Source: Nipponacmea schrenckii (taxonomy: Eukaryota; Mollusca; Gastropoda; Lottiidae). Taken from it: a stretch of DNA of 64,000 bases. The position numbers and the translations under genes are program-made. This document shows positions 31,161-44,431 of this stretch, one piece after another. The stretch is from contig JAUJPP010000007.1 in the NCBI GenBank assembly GCA_030562195.1, positions 32,547,769 to 32,611,768 on the forward strand. Direction: 5' to 3'. The first letter of the stretch is position 1, and every line of letters begins with the position of its first letter. Below the pieces are notes generated by a model. It was given only the letters and a program-made list of their open reading frames with translations. It searched no databases and had not been told where the DNA came from.

Positions 31161-34036
31161 TTTTTATACGCCCACATGAAATGGGGGGCGTATATTGTCG
31201 TCACCCACATCCGTCCGTCCGTCCGTCCGTCCGTCCGTCCACAATTGCTCGTAAACACTCTACAAGGTATAATTCTTGACATATTTAATTGAAACTTTAT
31301 ATGAGTGTTTATGATCACTCAAGGATGAACCCTATTTAAAATCAGCGAAATCGGAAAAAAATTAGTATGAGTTTTTGCCCTTGTTCTTGAATGGCTCGTA
31401 AACACTCTACAATGTGCAATTCTTGCCTGATTTTGATGAAACTTGGTGTGAGAGTATGTTATAACTCAAGGATAAACCCTATCGAAAATCAGCGAAATCG
31501 AAAAACATTTAGTATGAGTTATTGCCCTTGTTCTTGAAAACACGTTCAATTTTAGCTTGTAAACACTCTTGAGAGAACAATTTTTAATGGATTTTGATGA
31601 AACTTGGCTTGAGTATTTGTTATCACCCAAGGATGAAGCCTATTGAAAACCAGTAAAATCGAAAAAAAATTAATATCAGTTATTGCCCTTGTTTTTGAAA
31701 ATGCGTTCAATTTTTGGCTTTAAAACACTCTACAAAGCACAGTTATTGACCGATTTTGACAAAACTTGTTGAAATTGTTTAATATCACCCAAGGGTGAAC
31801 ACTTTTGAAAATAGAAAATATCGAAATATATTTGATACGAATTATTGCCCTTGTTCTATAGAATGTGTTGGATTTTTGCCTTGTAAACACTCTACAAGTC
31901 ACAATTGTTGAACGATTTTTATACGCCCACATGAAATGGGGGGCGTATATTGTCGTCACCCCACATCCGTCCGTCCGTCCGTCCGTCCACAATTGGTCGT
32001 AAACAGCTCTACACGGTGTAATTCTTGACGGATTTAGATGAAACTTAATATGAGTGTTTATGATCACGCAAGGATGAACCCTATTGAAAATCAGCGAAAT
32101 CGGAAAAAAAATAGTATGAGTTCGTGCCCTTGTTCTTGAATGGCTCGTAAACACTCTACAACGTGCAATTCTTGACCGATTTTGATGAAACTTGGTGTGA
32201 GAGTATGTTATAACTCAAGGACAAACCCTATCGAAAATCAGCGAAATCGAAAAACATTTAGTATGAGTTATTGCCCTTGTTCTTGAAAACGCGTTCAATT
32301 TTAGCTTGTAAACATTCTTGAGAGAACAATTTTTAATGAATTTTAATGAAACTTGGCCCAAGGATGAAGCCTATTGAAAACCAGTCAAATCGAAAAAAAA
32401 TTAATATCAGTTATTGCCCTTGTTTTTGAAAACGCGTTCAATTTTTAGCTGGTAAACACAGTTATTGACCGATTTTGACGAAACTTGCTGAAATTGTTTA
32501 ATATCACCCAAGAATGAACCCTTTTGAAAATAGCACATATCGAAATATATTTAATAGGAATTATTGCCTTTGTTCTATAAAATGTGTTGGATTTTTGCCT
32601 TGTAAACACTCTACAAGTCACAATTCTTGAGCGATTTTGACATAACTTGGCATGAGTATTTGTAATCACCTAAGGATGAACCCTATTGAAATTCAGTTAA
32701 ATCGAAAAATATTTAGTATCAGTTATTGCCCTTGTGTTTGAAAACGCGTTCAATTTTAGCTTGTAAGCACTCTAGAAAGAACAATTCTTAATGGATTTTG
32801 ATAAAACTTGGCTTGAGTATTTGTTTTTACCCAAGGATGAACCTTATTGAAAATCAAATAAATCGAAATATATTTAGTGTCAGTTATTGCCCTTGTGTTT
32901 GAAAACCGGTTTAACTTTTTAATAAATACTCTAGAAGGTACAATTCATGACCAATGTTGACAAAACTCACTGAAATTGTTGGATATCGCAAGGGTGAGCC
33001 TAATTGAAAATTAAAATTATCAAAATATATCTAATATGAATTATTGCCCTTGTTCTTTTAAACGCGTTCGATTTTTGTCTCGTAAACACTCTACATGGCA
33101 CAATTCTTGATGGATTTCGATGAAACTTTGTGTGAGAGTGTGTTATAACTCAAGGATGAACCCTATTGAAAAGCGAAATCGAAAATTTTTTTAGTATGAG
33201 TTACTGCCCTTGTTCTTGAAAACGCATTCAATTTTAGCTTGTAAACACTCTAGAAAGAACTATTCTTAATGGATTTTGATTAACTTTGGCTTGAGTATTT
33301 GTTTTTACCCAAGGATGAACCCTATTATAAATCAAATAAATAGAAATATATTTAGTGTCAGTTATAGCCCTTGTTCTTGAAAACGCGTTCAATTTTAGCT
33401 TGTAAACACTCTAGAAAGAACAATTTTTAATGGATTTTGATGTAACTTGGCTGGAGTATTTGTTGTCTCCCAAGGATGAACTCTATTGAAAATCGAAAAA
33501 TATTTAGTACAAGTTATTGCCCTTGTTTTTGAAAACGCGTTCAATTTAACTCGTAAACACTCTAGAAAGAACAATTTTGAATGGATTTTGATGAAGCTTG
33601 GCTTTAGTATTTGTGTTCTCACAAGGATAAACCCTATTGAAAATCAGATAAATCGAAAAATATTTAGTGTCAGTTATTGGGCCTGTTTTCAAAATCGCTT
33701 TCAACTTTTGGCTTGTGAACACTCTAAACATTCATTTTTGACAAAACTCGCTGAAATTGTTTAATATCAACCAAGAATGAGCCTTATTAAGAATTAAAAA
33801 TATCAAAATATTATTAAGGGTGAACCCTATTGCAAATCATAAAAATACCGAAAAATATTTAATGAGTTGAGTTAGGTACAATTCTTGACAGTTTTTAATG
33901 AAACTAGAGACCCTAGAAAAAAATATATGGTGGAAGGTTGAATATTTCATTCCACTTTTGTAACCTTACTGAAAAGTTTTTATTTGAAATAAATGCTGCC
34001 AGTGGGCGTATATTACCTTGCTGGCAAGCTATCTTT
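31161..34036 (+). repeat. ATACGCCCAC-family array with two heads and about 16 internal units
   Basis: Two heads ('tatacgcccacatgaaatgg', then 'ggggcgtata') lie at 31164 and 31919, each followed by a (CCGT)n run. About 16 internal units of roughly 140-170 bp follow. They contain 'cgtaaacactctaca', 'gatgaaacttgg', 'caaggatgaaccctattgaa' and 'gttattgcccttgttcttga'. The terminus 'gctgccagtgggcgtatatt' plus 'accttgctggcaagctatc' ends at about 34032. The layout suggests a full element (31917-34036) behind a truncated one (31161-31916). Minus-strand ORFs here are periodic by-products of the repeat. Confidence 0.85.
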
Positions 34037-35199
34037 TCAAGCCATCATCAAAAACATATTAGCAGAATTACAGGAACCACACACGGGGCAAAATATTGGA
34101 AAGGTGCAAATTGCTGCTATCAGTTTATACCAAAATCACTCCCTTTAATATCCAACAAGAAACATTCCCTTCAATTAAATTCTCTTATAACACTTCTCAA
34201 CAAACGTGTCGGTTAATTGCGTGGAGAGACGAAAAACAATAACAAAGTGGCTGTCATATTCTAGATATTTTATTCGATATATACATTCAATTAATTATAA
34301 AAACAGTATATCGTTTAAAACCTGAAGAGGCAATATTATATAATTAATGTGAATACAACAGGTGTTTACTTGCTAGTGTCTTGAGAAAAAAAATGTTTCT
34401 CTTTATGCTATCAGTTAGACTATCGGTGATCTAATTAAAGTATAAATTCAAAGTTTATTCGTAATAAATTGTTTAGGTTTTCTTATGAAAACAGATTATC
34501 CCATTTTTGTGGAGGCGAACATTGCCACTATACATATACAACCATAGGCAGATTTGTCGCCAGGACAATAAGAGCTGCAAATTTACCAAGTATATAGAGG
34601 CCTAGTCAGCCTTTCCAAATTTCAACTGAAATCAAATCTGGGCAGATTTCAGCACACACGTCCTCGGAAGAAAGTTTGTTTGCATTACTGACAGGAAAAA
34701 GCTGCATTTAAAAATCAAAATTTATCATCTCATCGCATGTAGCCATGCAAATTGTCGAGTGCATCTATTGTGTCCACTCCACGCCCATATTCGTCATAAT
34801 ATTCTTTCTCGAGGAAGTTAACATGATCATGTCAAAACCATATCCGGAATGCGATGCATGTAGCATGTACTCCAAAAGACTTCGTGGATGGAATAGTCTA
34901 TTATAGTCTTTCGGCAAACTGGGATCAATCTGAAGGAAAGTGTGTTGTTCATTAAAATTACATGAAGGTATAGTAACGGTTAGGAAGCAGTGAACCGTTA
35001 TATCAAACAGAATAATTTATTATGTTAGTTTTATTATTATTGACGTTCTATTCTCTTTATCGTAGACGAATAAATTGCTTATCTATATATGAATTCGATC
35101 TTATTTGTCTACGACTATAAATTGGTATTGAAAATAGGAATGGATTTAAACAAAAGAAAGAAATAATGTTCTATAGCTATGATATAAGTATTATGATAA
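34037..35199. other. Intergenic, nothing recognised
   Basis: AT-rich sequence with no convincing ORF, RNA gene or repeat. Confidence 0.55.
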
Positions 35200-35475
35200 C
35201 AACTGACTAATGTACAGTATCTATTGTCTGACTAATGCTGAAATCCAATTTGGGTTCGGTATATATCTGACTATTGTAGACACCCACTTTAAGTTCGGTA
35301 TCTATATCCTAACCGATGTAGACATTCACTTTGGTTTCGGTATCCATGCATCTGACTAATGTATAGATACTTATTTTTGATTCAGTATCTATATCATCTG
35401 TTTAATGTATAGACATCCACATTGGGTTCGCTATCTATATATCTGACTAATGTAAAAATCCATTTTGGGTTCGGT
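35200..35475. repeat. Degenerate 60-bp tandem repeat
   Basis: Five units of the type 'tctgactaatgtagacatcc' plus 'actttgggttcggtatctat'. Scattered half units continue to about 35800. Confidence 0.75.
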
Positions 35476-36230
35476 ATCTTTTACTTTTTTCTTGTTTTCC
35501 TTTTTGGTATTAACAATATTTAATTATATAATAGGATAATGGAAAAGACCTTCGCATATATACTTCCGTTTCAAAAAAGTTATCTTAATAGTTTACTCAT
35601 ACTTTCATCGCTTTGATTTCAGTATCTATACATTTGACTTGTATCGATATCTTTCCCATCTTTCGCATCTGCACATTTTAGTGACATAGCTTCCCTTTGA
35701 GTTCGGTATTTATAGACTACATCTGACTCAAGTAAACATTTATCTGAATATTTAAATAATGTGATATCGACTCGAGTTCAGTATCTATATATATTGCTAA
35801 TTTAGATGTATCGTTATCTTTCAGTCGGAAGAGATTCGCACTATTAAGTATATTGATGGCGAGTGGAATATCTTCTACTAGTTCATTAGTCACAGTCTCT
35901 TTCCTGTAACAAAATCATTACAGCCTTGTCTGTTGACATTTATAGTCTACAATACTCGTTGTCACAGCCTGGTGGATATTCTATACAGTACTTAGAAAGG
36001 TTAGTCTTGGATTTCTTTTTAAATTTTGACAGATAAAGACTAGGCTGGATAAGTTTTTTTTTTATCTTGATCTGGAAGTGGCATAGAATGTACTAAATAT
36101 TTATTTGTGACATTGTAAGAAGTTTAATGGAGTAATCATATAGACATCCAATTTATGTTTTACTGTTTTTGAGGTTTCCTTGTTGTCAAACAGAGATGTT
36201 CTCCATCGAATCACTGGACTAGAAATAAGA

Positions 36231-36625
36231 CATTCTTTCCTTGCAAAACCTTTATATTGATTTTGTCTACTCAGCATTAAATATATTTGCATGATTTTGA
36301 GTTTAATGTAAGTCAATCGTTGTGGTGTACGATATAAAGGGATAATAGTGGTTGAAATGTACAATTTTACTATTCAACAGAAGGTGCTGGCACAAAGTCA
36401 TGTTAAGCATAGAAACAATTAACTAAAATCTAGTTATTGTACTTCTTTTGTATACAGATTGACGTATTTCACGAGGTTTGTATATCTTACTGTTCAGTAC
36501 AAGAGTTTATAATACTATGAAATGAATTCTTTGCCAAAACCTTTATATTGTTCTAGTCCCCTCAGCGTTATATTGTTTCTATTTTGAGTTTAATGTAAGT
36601 AAATTTCGTTGTGGTGCATATTTAT
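36231..36625. repeat. Direct duplication about 300 bp apart
   Basis: 'aaaacctttatattg', 'ttttgagtttaatgtaagt' and 'cgttgtggtg' occur together at 36245-36330 and again at 36537-36620. The copies are diverged by substitutions and small gaps. Confidence 0.7.
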
Positions 36626-36659
36626 GGTAATATTTAAATGTCCAATTTTAACAACGTTG

Positions 36660-37015
36660 GTGCCCAAAAACATTTTAAAATGCTTTAAAAAAAAAGTTTT
36701 TTCCTTTTTTTGGGTTTTACAAAAAATTGCGTCTTCCAAATTCTTACGTTCGAAAATATTATTATTCTTTTAAATTCCTTTTATTTTTCTGTTCCCCGGT
36801 TTTTTTAAAAATTTTCCGGGAAAGGTCGGGAAATTCGGGGGGAAGGGGGGAATGGACACGCTCAGTTAATGCTTTAGAATTTTGGTAACAACAAATTGCG
36901 TCCTTCAAATTTCCCTAATTATTTGCATTTCCATTTTTGGTTTTGTTGAAGCGATTTCTAATGGGGGTAAAAGGGGAAATGGTCTCGGTCCATAGGGGGG
37001 ATATTGGTATTACGC
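36660..37015. repeat. Low-complexity, homopolymer-rich stretch
   Basis: Many runs of A, T and G occur, including 'ggggggaagggggg' near 36838 and 'catagggggga' near 36991. A phrase repeats near 36725 ('aaaattgcgtcttccaaatt') and 36890 ('caaattgcgtccttcaaatt'). The run structure differs from the surroundings and may include consensus errors. Confidence 0.55.
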
Positions 37016-38473
37016 CCTATAATATATTATGTACTTAAGTCAGTCTCGAGGGTTGAATGGCTCGATTGGAAATTCACTTAGTGGTGATTGGCAAAACAAA
37101 ATTGAGAACCTGGGGTCTAGCGTATAGTCATGTTGGCAAATTGACTTGAGTTGCATACCAGAAGTAATCACCCAGCTCTTGTCTTCTTGACAAATTATCA
37201 AACGATGTCTAAGATGAAGAGAGAAAAAAGATAAAAACTTTTCACCTGGTTAAGAGACTGTGTTAACACTGAGACCTGCGTGTAAGTCAATATTCAGATC
37301 GATCGTCTATGGACTCTTTGTTGACAACACTTAAACCCGATATTAGGGACTTTTAGAAAAGTGTTCAAGTATTGGAACGTATAGTTGAACTCTTAGAACA
37401 GTATTCAAGTAACCACAACATAAATGGACCATCGTGCCATTATAACAGAACTCCAGCGCATGATATTTTTGTAGGTTATTTTCAATCATGTAGTTATCTG
37501 TCAACTTCTTTTATGATATGTTTGACGCAATGACGTTATTGACCCAACATTTCATGTAAACATATTATTATTGTAGCACTGATTCAATTCCAGTCAGTTC
37601 TCAGCAATGATTATCCCAGATTTAAGGGTTGGCTGGTCGAGCAGGTAGATGGCGCGAGGTTACAAATAAGGTTATTTCGACACTTGACAATATCAGTCAA
37701 ACTTAAAACAGATGAACTGTACAGAATACTATACATATAAAGCCTGATATATGAAGTTATTTGATTTAAATCAATTGTGTAAATTATTTTAATGTGATGT
37801 GAAATCTCAATGCTTTTGAATATATAACTAAAAGAGATGCAAATAATTGCAAGCTAAATTAAGAGTTACGTGATTGTCAGGATATTTCAGTGACAAAATA
37901 AACACAAGTTAAACGTTTGGCAAAGGTGCTCTATTGACTTTTTTAATCGAAAATTTTGAGTAGGGTCAAATGTGACGGCGTGTTTTGTCTCTTCGCCAAA
38001 TGAAATTTAAAATTTGAATTTGAAAACATGTGATAAGCCTTTGAATAATAGAAGTTGAATTTTGTGAATAAAGCAAGTTTTTAATATAAATTGGATTAAT
38101 TGAAAGCAATGATCAAAGTAGTATATGAATCGGCTGAAATTTCTATAAGGATAATCCGCTCTAGTGAGTTAATATACAACTTGACTGTGTTTAAACTCTC
38201 ATTTACACCTGTTTTATTTATTATCATACTTCAATACAGTCTTTTAATAACGAGACAGGTATGATATGTTTTAACATTTTGTTCTAAAATACGTCACATA
38301 AATATATCTTCTTTTCATTATATTGTGAGCATTTGCGTTCTTATTCTTGACAAGTTTTATTTAGCATTTTAACTTAATTATGTTTCTTTATTTTTGCTCT
38401 TGCAGTTGTTTTCATCGTCACTATCATTCTTAATATTTCCTTATGTTTTTGTCATTCGAAATGTTTCTTAATG
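37016..38473. other. Intergenic, nothing recognised
   Basis: No supported gene or clear repeat. Confidence 0.55.
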
Positions 38474-38735
38474 TTTTTATCATTCTTAGTCTTTCAGATG
38501 ATCTGCCATTCTTAATCATGGAGATGATCTGTCATTCTTAATCTTGCAGATGTTTGTTATCATTCTTAATTTTGCAGATGTTTGTTATCATTCTTAATCT
38601 TGCAGATGATCTGTCATTCTAAATCTTGCAGATGATCTGTCATTCTTAATCTTGCAGATGATCTGGCATTCTTAATCTTGCAGATGTTTGTTATCATTCT
38701 TAAGCTCGCAGATGTTTCTATTATTCATATTGCTG
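38474..38735. repeat. 26-28-bp minisatellite, about 9-10 copies
   Basis: The unit is 'cattcttaatcttgcagatg' followed by 'atctgt' or 'tttgttat'. The two tail variants alternate in blocks. Each unit contains CTTGCAGATG, a splice-acceptor look-alike. Confidence 0.9.
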
Positions 38736-39165
38736 CCAATGTTCATTCCTGAACTAAATAACGTTTTTTTTTATCATTCTTGGTTGCTTTTACGTTATAA
38801 AATGCTACGTGTGCTTCTGAAAGCACTTGATGGTATATTGTAGAAAATATCTAGAATTTTTTAAGAATATGAATATTTGTGGTGACAAGATGTTTTTGTG
38901 GGATTTATATTTGACACTAGCATGTAAATAACCAAATAATATCTTGTGTTTACGTGCTTCATTAATTGTTATACAAGCCTAAACTAACCTTGAAAAATGC
39001 TATACATTATTTATTTTAATTACACATTTTACACCAGAATTATCACGTATAATATGTTCATAAATGAGTTGATTCGTGTAGCATACTATGTATATTCTGT
39101 ATTTCTATGAGACATAACGTATGATGTTTTCTTATATATGAATCTAGTAAATATTATGAAATCTA

Positions 39166-39710
39166 CTAGAACAGGTTGAGTATAGTAACCATGATACATC
39201 ACGTATGATAATGTGTTCTTAACTAGGTTGAATTTAGTAACCATGATACATCACGTATGATAATGTGTTTTTAAATAGGTTGAGTATATAGTAACCATGA
39301 TACATCACGTATACTTATATTTTTTTAAATAGGTTGAGTATAGTAACCATGTAAATCACATATTCTTATATGTTCTTAAATAGGTTGAGTATAGTAACCA
39401 TGATAAATCACATATACTTATATGTTCTTAAAAATGTTGAATATAGTAACCATAATACATCACATATACTTATATTTTCTAAATAGGTTGGGTATAGTAA
39501 CCATATACTTACATGTTCTTAAATAGGTTGAGTATAGTAACCATGATACATCACGTATGGTAATATGTTCTTAAATAGTTTGAGTAAAGTAACCATGATA
39601 CATCACGTATGGTAATATGTTCTTAAATAGGTTGAGTTTATAGTAACCATGATACATCACATATACTTATATTCTTAAATAGTTTGAGTCTACTAACCAT
39701 GATGTATGTG
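39166..39710. repeat. 52-bp minisatellite, about 11 copies
   Basis: The unit is 'aaataggttgagtatagtaa' followed by 'ccatgatacatcacgtat' and '(g/c)ataatgtgttctt'. Successive 'gtaaccat' positions are spaced 50-54 bp, with one 40-bp unit. Copies differ by several substitutions. Confidence 0.92.
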
Positions 39711-41445
39711 AGGATATGCCTAATGAGGTTTTTATCTTTCATATAGTTTTGTTACAATTATAAACTATATACTATTTATTATTGAAGGGATTGAACCCTT
39801 TAATAATTGTATTTTCGTATTTTGTGATACTGAAATGGATATATTATCGTACCTAAATAATTTTGCAGTTTGGCATCTAATAAAGGGGAATAATCCTTTT
39901 TTCGTATATTTCTTTTATACTTAATACATGGATGTATGTGGACGTTGTATTTCCCTTGAATACATAACCTTTTAATACAAATATATAAACAATCTTACAA
40001 ATTTTTCAAATAAAAACAGAAGTTATGCTATCTCAAAATATCCACGATCAAACTTGATATTAACGTGTTTAATCTTGGACTGACTTTATTACTCTAATTA
40101 TATCCTCTTGAAGCTTTAAGACACAAGAGGACTGAAATAGGATCAGTCAATATTGAGCTCATTGATTTTCTATTAGAGAGAGATGTGTTAAATACTAAGT
40201 ATGATATTAATAACAATGATATTTCTGCCTGACCGGTGTTTATGTATATATGACATTGGTTATAAAAGACGTTTTAGTCTCAATATATCAAAATACCAAG
40301 GACGCAATAGGCTATACTGTTAATTGGGGTAAGTTTCATTGATTGAAAAGATATATATGAATGTTACTATGACATAAAAATTATTTCGTTACTTCGCTGG
40401 AGCAATCTGGTTTCGTCTCCCGTGTTTTTCAGTGGATGACTCCAAAATGGTCGAGCCATTTATTTAAGCAGATGGTCGATTCAGCAAAACAAATAAACAC
40501 GTAAGGCCTTCATGTTGAAACATCCCGATAACAAAATTATTATCTCACAGTATACCTATTAAACTTCTAGTTAAAATCATTATCTTCATTTGGGAATCGT
40601 GGAGTTATTTCCCTTAATAGAAAATAATGCTGCATACGAAATTATTGAATAACGCTACTAAGCGTGTTTAAAAATTACTTAGTTTAATGAATTGGTCATC
40701 CTAAGTGGTAGGCGAAGTAGTATACCTTTAATTTATCACTTGATTGTTCGTGGCTTTTATTAAGTATGTAAGGAAACTTGACTTGGCTCCAGAAAATGAT
40801 CAGAAACTTTATTATCGCAGCCTTGTGCGTTCTATAATAAACGACAAACGTGTTTCACTGAAGGCCTTTGGGCCATCTTTTGGTTTGGTTTATGGATATA
40901 ATTCTATTTGTACACTATATTTTCTTTAATTAGACTTATACAGCTATTGTTAACTTTGATAGTTTTATGCGGGGACGATTTTTACAAAATTATTATTATT
41001 GGGATATCTTCTGACTGTGTATGATATCATTATGTAATATCGGTCATTATGTATCTTTATTGATAATTAACGTCATTATAAGGCTATGCGGCTTGTTTGT
41101 TTATAGACTATTAACCGTCTCTTAATTAGTGAATTTTCAGTGAAAGTTCAGACAGGGATTGAAAGACAACATCAGGACGACTTTCAAAATTATTTGTAGT
41201 GGCGTCAGGATTTCTTTGGGGAGGAATCTAACCCACGAGACCACCTATCGCACGACGGAATCGGACTGGATGTAGTAGTGAGTTAAGACGATAAAAAGAT
41301 AGATTCGATTCCATTCTAGGTGAGCCTACAATATGGGAAGTTTTATGGGAGTTCCTGATAAATTTTTATTGTTTGCTTTCAAACGTTCAACAAAATGATG
41401 TTCTATTAAGGAGTTAAAGGTTATGAGGTGTGTATATTATGCAAT
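39711..41445. other. Intergenic, nothing recognised
   Basis: AT-rich sequence. The short ORF at 40744-40929 has no recognisable features. Confidence 0.5.
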
Positions 41446-41645
41446 TGTTATCAGGAAGACACCATTTCAGCTTCCAGAGGGAAAATCAAGGTACAACAAA
41501 AGAAGTCTTCTTAGCTACATTAAGGAGTAAGTTTTTCAAATCGTATAGGGGATCAAGGGTAATGATGTTCAGTAAGGCATCATTTCAGCTTCCAGAGGGT
41601 AAAACGAAGTACAAAAACAAAGAAATCTTCTTTATTACAATACAT
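41446..41645. repeat. Direct duplication, about 120 bp apart
   Basis: 'catttcagcttccagaggg' plus 'aaaatcaaggtacaa' and 'aagtcttctt' at 41462-41515 recurs at 41580-41635. Confidence 0.8.
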
Positions 41646-42121
41646 GTGTGACGTTATTACACGAATATTTATGAATATATTTGTATAATATTTTTTTTGG
41701 CAAAGATTAGGGTATTTTATAGACTTATGATTTGCATAGAAATGCTTTGTTGTAAGTAAACATTCTTGTAAATCGGTCAGGTATACGGTTATTGGTCACT
41801 ATTATTCTCTTATTCATTAAATGAATTCTTGACACTTATAAGGTCATAATTATGCAATTTTGATTAAAGGGTACCAACGACCATAATGTGTGAGAGTCTA
41901 AACTATTGAATTACATGCGATCCGAAAGAGTATTTTTTTTATAACGTGACATAGTTTCGTTTTAAGCTGTATACTTGTTTCGTCATAGTTGACCATTTTT
42001 CGAGTTTTAAACTAAATTGATGTATATTATAGTATGGTCCCTTTAAATTGATATGTTTTAATCTTCAGCGAATCTTCAAACTTATTTGCCTGTCTAACTC
42101 TTTAATCCTTTAGAAGTAATA

Positions 42122-43243
42122 TTTTTATACGCCCACATGGAAATGTGGACGTATATTGCCGTCGCCCCTGTCCGTCCGTCCGTCCGTCCGTCCACATTTG
42201 TTGTATCCATGATAGAGGCAACAGTTTTTATCCGATCTTAATGAAACTTGATATACATGTATATATTGATGATATCTCGGTCAAGTTCGAAAATGGAAAT
42301 AATCTCATGAACGGTTTTTGAGTTATTGCACTTGACTTAGTGAAAAAGCGTCAAATTTGGTTTGTATCCACAATAGAGGCTACAATTTTTATCCGATATT
42401 AATGAAACTTGGTATACATGTATATATTGATGATATCTCGGTCAAGTTCGAAAATGGAAATTATCGCATGAACGGTTTTTGAGTTATTGCCCTTGACTTA
42501 GTAAAAAGGCGTCAAATTCGGGTTGTATCCAAAATTGAAGCTAAAGTTTTTATCCGATCTTAATGAAACTTGGTATACCTGTATGTATTGATGATATCTA
42601 GGTCAAGTTTGAAAATGGAAATTATCGCATGAACGGTTTTTGAGTTATGGCCTTGACTTAGAAAAATCTTGTCAAAATTTTAGTTTCGATGCAATAAATC
42701 CTCCAATTTTCAGAGGATGTTGATGAAACTTGGTGTGAGCATTGGAATTGATTAGGCCTCAGTCAAGTTTGAATTTGACAGTTTTTCAATGAATTGTTTT
42801 AAGTTATTGCCCTTGCCTTAGTAAAATTGCGTCAAAATTCTATTGTGGTTGCAATAAGAAGCTTTAATTTTCAAAGGATTTTGATGGAACTTGGTGTAAG
42901 CATCAGAATTGATAAGACATTAGTCAAGTTTGAATTTCTGACTTTTTTTAACAAATGGTTTTTGGGTTATTGACCTTGACTTAGTAAAATTGCGTCAAAA
43001 ATATTTGTGGGTGCAAAATAAGCTACAATTTTTTAATAGATTTGATGAAACTTGGTAAGAGTATTGAAATAGATAAGATGGTGGTCAAGTTCTAATTTGA
43101 CAATTTTCCATGAACAGTTTTTGAGTTTTTGCCCTTAACTTCAATATTAATTCAGTGAATGTTTTTTGAGTTATTGCTCTATTTATTTTTCAAATTCAAT
43201 GCTGCCAGTGGGCGTATGTTACCTTGCCTGGCAAGCTATCTTT
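42122..43243 (+). repeat. ATACGCCCAC-type dispersed repeat, copy 2 (complete)
   Basis: The palindromic head is the same as at 22-60. It is followed by (CCGT)n and seven or eight internal units. The complete end is 'gctgccagtgggcgtatgtt' plus 'accttgcctggcaagctatc'. The start ATACGCCCAC and the end GTGGGCGTAT are inverted repeats of each other. A second small hairpin, CTTGCCTGGCAAG, lies beyond the 3' repeat. The first few hundred bases are about 90% identical to copy 1. No ORF of useful length is present, so it looks non-autonomous. Confidence 0.85.
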
Positions 43244-43754
43244 AAGGCTTTGGTAATATAGTCATGTCTAATGTTACATTTGTCTAAATAATGACAGGGC
43301 CATAAATATGTTATACACCGTTTTCACAAAAAGATTTAGGACTAGGACTTCATTGTTCATTACAATGTACAAAATTCTTGTTTTTCCACTTTTGTGAATA
43401 TTTTTTATGAATATGGAGTTGTATGTCGAGTTTAAAAGTTAAAATATATCGGATCCTCTCTATTCTCTGTGTAGTGTATTCTCAATGATATTTTGTAAAC
43501 ATGGATAGTATGTGAAGTGTTTTTCACTAAAAATTTAAGTTTAAGTATTTTCAATGTGGGAAAAATATTCAATAAATAGCAGAAAGTTAAAGGTATTATC
43601 ATTCTAAATTTTCGCTTTTCAGCTGGTATGCCTCACTTCTAGCAAATTTAAGAAACCATATATTCTTTTGCAGGCATACAGGAACATTTGCTCAGTGGTA
43701 TATCGTATGATTCACTATTGTAGTGCATAATATGGTCATATGGTAATGTGTGTG

Positions 43755-44345
43755 TGTGATGAATTTGTATGAGATTCCATTGTATATTTTGTGATCCTAG
43801 GGCATTTCACGTTTGTCGATTGTATTTTATGTGATTTCATTGTATATCATGTGATATCGTTGTATATCATGTGATTTCATTGTTTATCATGTAATTACAT
43901 TGTATATCATGTGATATCGTTGTATATCATGTGATTACATTGTTTATCGTTTGATTCATTGTGTATCATTTCAATGCATTTTACAGCATGTGAATTATTG
44001 TATATCATGTGCTTTCAATGTATTAAATGTTTTTTGAATATATTTCACGTTTTTTAATATATTTCACGTAATATTATTGTATGTCAGGTGATTTAATGTA
44101 TATCATGCATGTGATTTTAGTGTATATCATTTGATATAATTGTATATGATTTGATATAATTTTATATCATTTGATAAAATTGTATATCATTCGATAAAAT
44201 TGTATAACATTTGATACAATATATCATAATATGATTTGATTGTTTATTATTTGATTTCATTGTATTTTGCATTTCCTGTGATTTCATTGTATTATGTATT
44301 TGTTTCTAATTTCATCGTATTTCTAGTGATTTCATTGCATTTTGT
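43755..44345. repeat. Degenerate 20-bp tandem repeat (TTGTATATCATGTGATTTCA)
   Basis: Roughly 25 diverged units of 'ttgtatatcatgtgatttca' run up to about 90 bp before the first recognised RGS12 exon. Confidence 0.85.
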
Positions 44346-44431
44346 ATTTCCTCTTTCAAAGTTAGATTCCAGTACTTCCTATAACATTGCCTGACAATAC
44401 TTTACCGTATTCTCATTGATATATTTTTCAG

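Noticed and set aside
31121..33731. Several minus-strand ORFs with a repeated RVFTS-like peptide, resembling a repeat protein
   Set aside because: They follow the period of the ATACGCCCAC-family internal units, break at every unit, and start in the CCGT tract. They are by-products of a non-coding tandem repeat.
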